Source: Robiginitomaculum sp. (GTDB lineage Bacteria; Pseudomonadota; Alphaproteobacteria; Caulobacterales; Maricaulaceae). Taken from it: a DNA stretch of 33,250 nucleotides. This document shows, piece by piece, positions 28,230 through 33,250 of this stretch; position 1 is the first letter of the stretch; the number at the start of each line of letters is the position of its first letter. The DNA lies in contig JALZUP010000369.1 of assembly GCA_023301505.1 (NCBI GenBank), forward strand, positions 1 through 33,250, given 5' to 3'. The position numbers and the translations under genes are program-made. The notes beneath the pieces are model-generated. The model saw only the letters and a program-made list of their open reading frames with translations, did not search any database and was not told where the DNA came from.

Positions 28230-28784
28230 ATGACCCGCAAGATAATCGCCTTTTTATCATTCCTAGCTGTGAGTGTTACAGCCTGCGGCAGCCAGCCAGC
28301 CTCTTCGCCCGGCGGCTCTACGCCGCCGCAAAATCCCCCGTCAATAACAGCTCCGCAAGCGAGCCCCATAGCGCCTAGTCTTACCCCCCTTATGGAAGGC
28401 AAATTATTATTTGCACGCTGCAAGGCCTGCCATACGCTAGAACAAGGCGGCAAGCATCTCGTCGGGCCGAATTTATATGACACAGTCGGGAAAGCTGCCG
28501 CGCAGAAAAAAGGCTTTGTCTATTCCAAAGCCATGGCGAGTTCGGGAATCATTTGGACAGATGAGAATTTGTCGGAATATCTCGCTAGTCCAGCCACCTA
28601 TCTGCCCAAGAACCGGATGATATTTGTTGGCCTTCGCAATCAATCAGATCGAGATAAAGTCATTCTCTATCTAAAGAGTGAAACAATGCCTGATTTTGTC
28701 GTGCCAAAAACCGAAGAAACCCAAACGGAAGACGTCCAAAGCGAAGATTCGGAACTGCAAGCAGAGCCAGAATCAGAACCTTAA
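28230..28784 (+). CDS. Lipoprotein c-type cytochrome (class I-like, CxxCH)
   Basis: MTRKIIAFLSFLAVSVTACGSQ lipobox; LFARCKACHTLEQGGKHLVGPNLYDTVGK; MIFVGLRNQSDRDKVILYL. The ORF track begins at GTG 28218; ATG 28230 looks more likely. Confidence 0.88.
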   Translation: MTRKIIAFLSFLAVSVTACGSQPASSPGGSTPPQNPPSITAPQASPIAPSLTPLMEGKLLFARCKACHTLEQGGKHLVGPNLYDTVGKAAAQKKGFVYSKAMASSGIIWTDENLSEYLASPATYLPKNRMIFVGLRNQSDRDKVILYLKSETMPDFVVPKTEETQTEDVQSEDSELQAEPESEP

Positions 28785-28822
28785 AACTATTTAGCTTTCG
28801 CAAAACTACCGCTCCGCCACAT

Positions 28823-29617
28823 CTAAAACCGACCTGTGGTCCCTATAAATACCCCCGTTTCCCTCAAGGAATTACGCCCTGTAAGAGTCCTAAGAATACC
28901 AATTTGATATGACTTGCTATCCGAGCGCTTGAAATGTAATGCGCTTTGCGCTTTCAGCCGTCGATAATCCAAAGCATCTTGCGACGTCCCCGTCGTTTCA
29001 GTCCAAAAGGCTTGATTGATCCACTCAAAGGAGCGGCTAAGATTATAGCCGATTGTAAGGTCAGCTCGTAGCTCATCAATACCGTCACTCTCACGGGCAT
29101 AATAGGCAAATTGACCTTCTATAAAGCCATAATTCGGACCAATTTTAACGCTGCGTCCCGCTAATATACGAGCCTCAATCGCAAATGTTCCATCTGCTAT
29201 TTGGTCGCCAAAATTGTCTGAAAAACGGCCTTCAAAGGCCCCTGTAACTTGCGCCGAAACAACCGCCTTTTCGCCCTGCCATAAACGCTTGCGCGCCCAA
29301 AGCTCAAACGGCCCAATTTCAACAAAACTTAGATCTGTTTGCGCGGAGGATAGATCAATATCTTGAAGAGAGGCCTTGCCGCCAATTGTCCAATTTTTGG
29401 CTAGCCCATATTCAGCAAAAATAGTCGTATCAATCTTTGAAAAATCAATATCCCTGACCACGCGTCCCGATCGGTCAAACTGACTACTGGCCGTGCTATA
29501 GCTCGTTGTCGAAATATATTGAACCTGTTTTTTATCAAGCAGCCACGCCCCCGCCCGCGCATGACTCGGCCATAAAACAGTCAAAAGAAGGAATAATGCG
29601 CCATAAAAACTACGCAT
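28823..29617 (-). CDS. Hypothetical secreted protein, probable outer-membrane beta-barrel
   Basis: 264 aa; signal peptide ending ...SHARA|GA; alternating amphipathic segments (FAEYGLAKNWTIGGKASLQ, TIGYNLSRSFEWINQAFW); C-terminal aromatic residue ...GTTGRF. Confidence 0.6.
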   Translation of the reverse strand: MRSFYGALFLLLTVLWPSHARAGAWLLDKKQVQYISTTSYSTASSQFDRSGRVVRDIDFSKIDTTIFAEYGLAKNWTIGGKASLQDIDLSSAQTDLSFVEIGPFELWARKRLWQGEKAVVSAQVTGAFEGRFSDNFGDQIADGTFAIEARILAGRSVKIGPNYGFIEGQFAYYARESDGIDELRADLTIGYNLSRSFEWINQAFWTETTGTSQDALDYRRLKAQSALHFKRSDSKSYQIGILRTLTGRNSLRETGVFIGTTGRF

Positions 29618-29742
29618 GGTTTAAATAGCTCATTTCAAATCATCCCCATTACGCCTTTATAGCGCTATTCACTTTGACTTTATATACCTCTCGCGGCACA
29701 TATGTCTGTATTGATTTAATGTTTTCGCGTTTGAGAGTAACT

Positions 29743-30540
29743 ATGACATCCCCAGCCGATAAGCCAAACGCATTTAGCAAGATTGCCTTTCTCGCCAGCT
29801 CAAAAACTGAGGCGCAAAATAAACTCAAATATCTCATATCGCGCTATGGTAATCATGACGCGGGAGACGCTGACGTGATTGTAGCCCTAGGCGGAGATGG
29901 TTTCCTCCTCTCAACTTTGCACAAACATATGCCCCTCGTACGGCGAGGCTTGCCAATATTTGGCATGAATCAAGGCACAATCGGGTTTTTGATGAATGAA
30001 TATAATGAGGAAGACCTGATTACGCGCCTCAACAAAGCTAAGCCCTCAATTATACATCCGCTATGTATGAGCGTTGAAGGCATTGGCGGAAAGTTCGAAG
30101 CTTTGGCCTTAAATGAAGTGGCTCTTTTACGTCAGACGAGACAGACAGCCCATATACGCATTACTATTGATGGCAAGGCGCGCCTGCCGCGCCTCATTGC
30201 CGATGGTATTATGGTCGCCACCCCCGCTGGATCAACGGCTTATAATCTCTCCGCTCATGGCCCTGTTATTCCGCTCGGCGCGGATATACTCGCCCTCACC
30301 CCGATTAGCGCCTTTCGTCCACGGCGCTGGCGCGGCGCTCTACTGCCCAGCTCTGCTGTCGTGGAGTTTGATATTATCGATCCTGCAAAGCGTCCTGTAA
30401 GTGCAACGGCAGATGATAAAGAAATTCGCGGCGTGACCCATGTAAAAGTCAAAAACGCGTTAGACATTAGCATGACCCTCCTCTTTGACGAAGGCCGAGA
30501 GCTAAGCGAGAAAATCCTCACTGAGCAATTCATCCATTAA
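29743..30540 (+). CDS. nadK: NAD kinase
   Basis: DVIVALGGDGFLLSTLHKHM, PIFGMNQGTIGFLMNEY, ALNEVALLRQTRQTA, LIADGIMVATPAGSTAYNLSAHGPVIPL. The track starts at TTG 29674; ATG 29743 is more likely. Confidence 0.94.
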   Translation: MTSPADKPNAFSKIAFLASSKTEAQNKLKYLISRYGNHDAGDADVIVALGGDGFLLSTLHKHMPLVRRGLPIFGMNQGTIGFLMNEYNEEDLITRLNKAKPSIIHPLCMSVEGIGGKFEALALNEVALLRQTRQTAHIRITIDGKARLPRLIADGIMVATPAGSTAYNLSAHGPVIPLGADILALTPISAFRPRRWRGALLPSSAVVEFDIIDPAKRPVSATADDKEIRGVTHVKVKNALDISMTLLFDEGRELSEKILTEQFIH

Positions 30541-30584
30541 GGTTCGTCTCAAATATGGCGGGTGATGTGGCGGAAAATACAGCC

Positions 30585-31721
30585 TTAAAACGGAGCTAAA
30601 TCAGCGGAGAGATAATCAAGCTTTTCCATTAGATAAGCCGAGTCTTCTTCTGAGAATTGCACGGGCAATGTCAAAACGCGCTCTATCATAAGGCGCTGAA
30701 AATAGGCTCTGTCATAATCCAGACCCGCCATTTCCAAATCTCTAAATATCACAATCGCCCCGCGCAAAATATGCTGCATGATAGGCGCAATCCCAGCGGC
30801 CTTACATAAGGCCTGAAGACCAAATCTTCCAGATTCATGCAACATAAGCGCGGCCTTTGGCTGGCTTATTCCAGCCCGCATAGCCAAGGCATATTCTGTA
30901 AATCTCATTTGCCCGCATGCGGCGGCGCGCAATATTAAAGATGGCTCTAAGCGCCCTTCTTCATGCAAACGGCGCGTTAAAAGGCGCAAATCCCGCGCCA
31001 CCCAGCTCTGATCAACAAAATCAATCGTCGCGCGCTCACGCATGCGATCCGCCAGATCAATTGCGAGATCAACAGGTATGTCATGGCGCGCGGCAATACG
31101 CAAAGCAACCTCTTCACTCGCCTGTGTCAGCAAATGCTCAATAACAAGAGGCGGCAAATCACGACGCGAGATCAAGCTCTCTTGGATAAGGTCATCGCTG
31201 GCATAGAGCCTGAGCATTTCGCTATAAGTCGCCTCATTAAATTCGGCGCGATCATTTGCAGCGACATTGGCAACGGCTTGATTGTCGCCAAATCTGATAA
31301 TGGCCCGCACAATGCTGCCGCTTATGCTAGGACGGCGCGCAACGGCTTGTATTTTGGCGGCTGTTTTCGACTTTAGAACATCGAGCAAATCAGCATCGGT
31401 TAAAACGGGTGAGAACTCCAAAATCGGCACGGCTATATTGTCTATATCTTTAACAAGGGCAATGGCCACATCTCGCGGCAGTTCGGGAGAGTTTTTGAGC
31501 GTCACAGCTAAAGCTCGGCGCACCATGGCGGCAACGTCTTTGGCAATATGCGCTAAAATTTTATGGGCATGGCGCCGATCGTCGTCACTCAGCTCTGGCG
31601 CTGACTTTATACGCCTACATATGCGCTGCGTTGCAATCGCTCTTTTAGCCGGATTGGGGTGCCGGATAATAAGACGAATATCATCTTCGGAAAAAAGATT
31701 ATCAGCGGACAAATTATTCAT
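30585..31721 (-). CDS. DUF2336 domain-containing protein
   Basis: 378 aa; helical HEAT-like repeats (DVAAMVRRALAVTLKNSPELPRDVAIALVKDIDNIAVPILEFSPVLTDADLLDVL) characteristic of alphaproteobacterial DUF2336. Confidence 0.85.
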   Translation of the reverse strand: MNNLSADNLFSEDDIRLIIRHPNPAKRAIATQRICRRIKSAPELSDDDRRHAHKILAHIAKDVAAMVRRALAVTLKNSPELPRDVAIALVKDIDNIAVPILEFSPVLTDADLLDVLKSKTAAKIQAVARRPSISGSIVRAIIRFGDNQAVANVAANDRAEFNEATYSEMLRLYASDDLIQESLISRRDLPPLVIEHLLTQASEEVALRIAARHDIPVDLAIDLADRMRERATIDFVDQSWVARDLRLLTRRLHEEGRLEPSLILRAAACGQMRFTEYALAMRAGISQPKAALMLHESGRFGLQALCKAAGIAPIMQHILRGAIVIFRDLEMAGLDYDRAYFQRLMIERVLTLPVQFSEEDSAYLMEKLDYLSADLAPF

Positions 31722-31816
31722 AGCTCAAGGCTATGACTTTATGGTGAATGAAAGGTTTACGCCGCATATATTGCCGCGCATCTCAATCTCATTTAAACAT
31801 CAATAAAGAGAAAAAA

Positions 31817-31893
31817 TGGTACCGCCTCTCAGGTTTGAACTGAGGACCTCTGGTTCCACAAACCAGCGCTCTAACCAGCTGAGCTAAGGCGGC
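31817..31893 (-). tRNA. tRNA-His (anticodon GTG), CCA encoded
   Basis: GCCGCCTTAGCTCAGCTGGTTAGAGCGCTGGTTTGTGGAACCAGAGGTCCTCAGTTCAAACCTGAGAGGCGGTACCA; full cloverleaf, loop TTGTGGA. Confidence 0.97.
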
Positions 31894-32067
31894 ACATTTG
31901 AAAAAGTTATCTATACGCCTTGCGTGATTTGGGCAAGCCGTAACCGACCCAAATCGTCTATTTATTTCGCCCAAGGATAAAACTTGGCTAGCTCACATCG
32001 AAAAGGCCAGTCTACACTTAAGACCGAAATAGCTTAAGAACGCGCCCAGCCATGACACTGGCTAGAT

Positions 32068-32985
32068 TTATGCCCAGCCTTGTTCCTTGATATAATTATG
32101 TAAATCTTCAGCACGGCGAGCAGGATCAGGATGGGTCGACATCCATTCAGGCGTGCGGTTCGTGTTTTCAGCCGCCATTTTTTCCCAAAGGCGCACAGAT
32201 TGCATCACATCATAACCCGCGGCATGCATATATTTTGCGCCAAGCAGATCAGCTTCAGATTCATGTTTACGAGAGAATGGCAGAACAACGCCATATGTAA
32301 GCCCCGCGCCCAGCGCCGCTGTTATAAGCTGACTATTTCTATTGGCATCGCTAACGCATTTCTCAATCGTCGCGCGGTCATATTGACCAGATGCACGCAT
32401 AGCCGCATCAAGGTCGCGGCAGCGTTTCATCATCCCGCCAGCCGTAAGAGCGCTACCAACCTGAGACGCTAGGCCAGTGGCCATTTGCTGACTAACCCGC
32501 TCACGCGCATGCAAACCAGACACATGCCCAACTTCATGACCTAAAACCGCGGCAACCTGTGAATCATTATCTGCAAAATCCATCATCCCCTTGTTAAATC
32601 CGACGCGGTTTCCCGGCAAAACAAAGGCATTACGGCTATCATCATCAAAAACAGCATAATCCCAAGTTTCATCTCCGCGGTTAGCGCCAGCCGCAATACG
32701 TCCGCCAATTTGACTAATGCGGTTTGTATAACGCGGATCGGTAGACACTTTTTGCGCAGACTTACTCTCTGCCCAGCTCTCTGCCGCCAGTTGGTTAAGC
32801 TGGCTGTCACTGATCAATCCAACAAGTTGACGCCGCCCTGTTTCCGGATTGGTGGCACAGCCTGTCGTTTGCGTAGCCACAAGACCTACTGTACCCGCCG
32901 CAAGTCCTTGGACAAATTGACGTTTAGAAATGACTTCTCTTAGAGTTTTATCCTCGATATGACTTAAATCATGGTTGTTACACAT
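32068..32985 (-). CDS. Periplasmic/lipoprotein M48-family metalloprotease
   Basis: 305 aa; Tat/lipoprotein-like leader SKRQFVQGLAAGTVGLVATQTTGCATNPETGRRQLVGL; VAAVLGHEVGHVSGLHARERVSQ; HESEADLLGAKYMHAAGYD; MSTHPDPARRAEDL. Confidence 0.93.
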   Translation of the reverse strand: MCNNHDLSHIEDKTLREVISKRQFVQGLAAGTVGLVATQTTGCATNPETGRRQLVGLISDSQLNQLAAESWAESKSAQKVSTDPRYTNRISQIGGRIAAGANRGDETWDYAVFDDDSRNAFVLPGNRVGFNKGMMDFADNDSQVAAVLGHEVGHVSGLHARERVSQQMATGLASQVGSALTAGGMMKRCRDLDAAMRASGQYDRATIEKCVSDANRNSQLITAALGAGLTYGVVLPFSRKHESEADLLGAKYMHAAGYDVMQSVRLWEKMAAENTNRTPEWMSTHPDPARRAEDLHNYIKEQGWA

Positions 32986-33186
32986 AGCTGTCCTCTAATA
33001 TTGCTTTCTATTTGCTGGGGTTACCCCTAAGGCGCGCAAATCAGCTCTGCTCACCCTTTCGACTCTGTGGGTAGTCTTCTTAAGAGTGAGTATAACCTAA
33101 TCATTAGCTAAATACAAAAAAATGTACAGTTGGCCCTAACGGGCTGCATTCTTACGTTTAAACACATGGTCAATAGTGTTTGAAAC

Positions 33187-33217
33187 AAAAAAAATGGGAG
33201 CCCTAAAGCTCCCATTT
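33187..33217 (-). terminator. Rho-independent terminator for a minus-strand gene beyond the right edge
   Basis: AAATGGGAGC (33192-33201) / GCTCCCATTT (33208-33217), loop CCTAAA; T8 tract on the minus strand (A8 at 33187-33194). Confidence 0.85.
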
Positions 33218-33250
33218 CAACATTTTATGTCTAACTAAACCTAGTTACAG

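Overview
The window is a housekeeping segment of an alphaproteobacterial chromosome. It is dense with genes, rich in GCGC, and shows no prophage, transposon or CRISPR signature. On the minus strand: thiL (cut by the window edge), nusB, ribH, ribB with a degenerate ribA-like domain, ribE, a reductase-only ribD, nrdR, glyA and hemA. Then come hemB (+), an AraC-type regulator (-), an SLC13/TrkA_C permease and arginyl/leucyl-transferase (+), a TRAP transporter operon (+), M48 protease plus LemA (-), a DEAD-box helicase (-), der-bamB-TPR protein (-), panB (-), coq7 (+), an acyl-CoA dehydrogenase (-), a cold-shock protein (+), a lipoprotein cytochrome c (+), a probable outer-membrane protein (-), NAD kinase (+), a DUF2336 protein (-), tRNA-His(GTG) (-) and a second M48 protease (-). 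I see no clearly new multi-gene system. The most interesting signals are non-coding or domain-level: (1) an 81-nt structured element with a 17-bp outer stem, next to AraC-like direct repeats, in the araC/SLC13 intergenic region; (2) a csp leader with a perfect 20-bp palindrome enclosed by a candidate Shine-Dalgarno-sequestering pairing; (3) a run of 15-17 bp tandem repeats between csp and the cytochrome gene; (4) a riboflavin cluster missing both the GTP cyclohydrolase II active site and the RibD deaminase domain; (5) a tRNA-His with no encoded G-1 and with A73. All assignments come from reading the sequence; no searches or folding were run.
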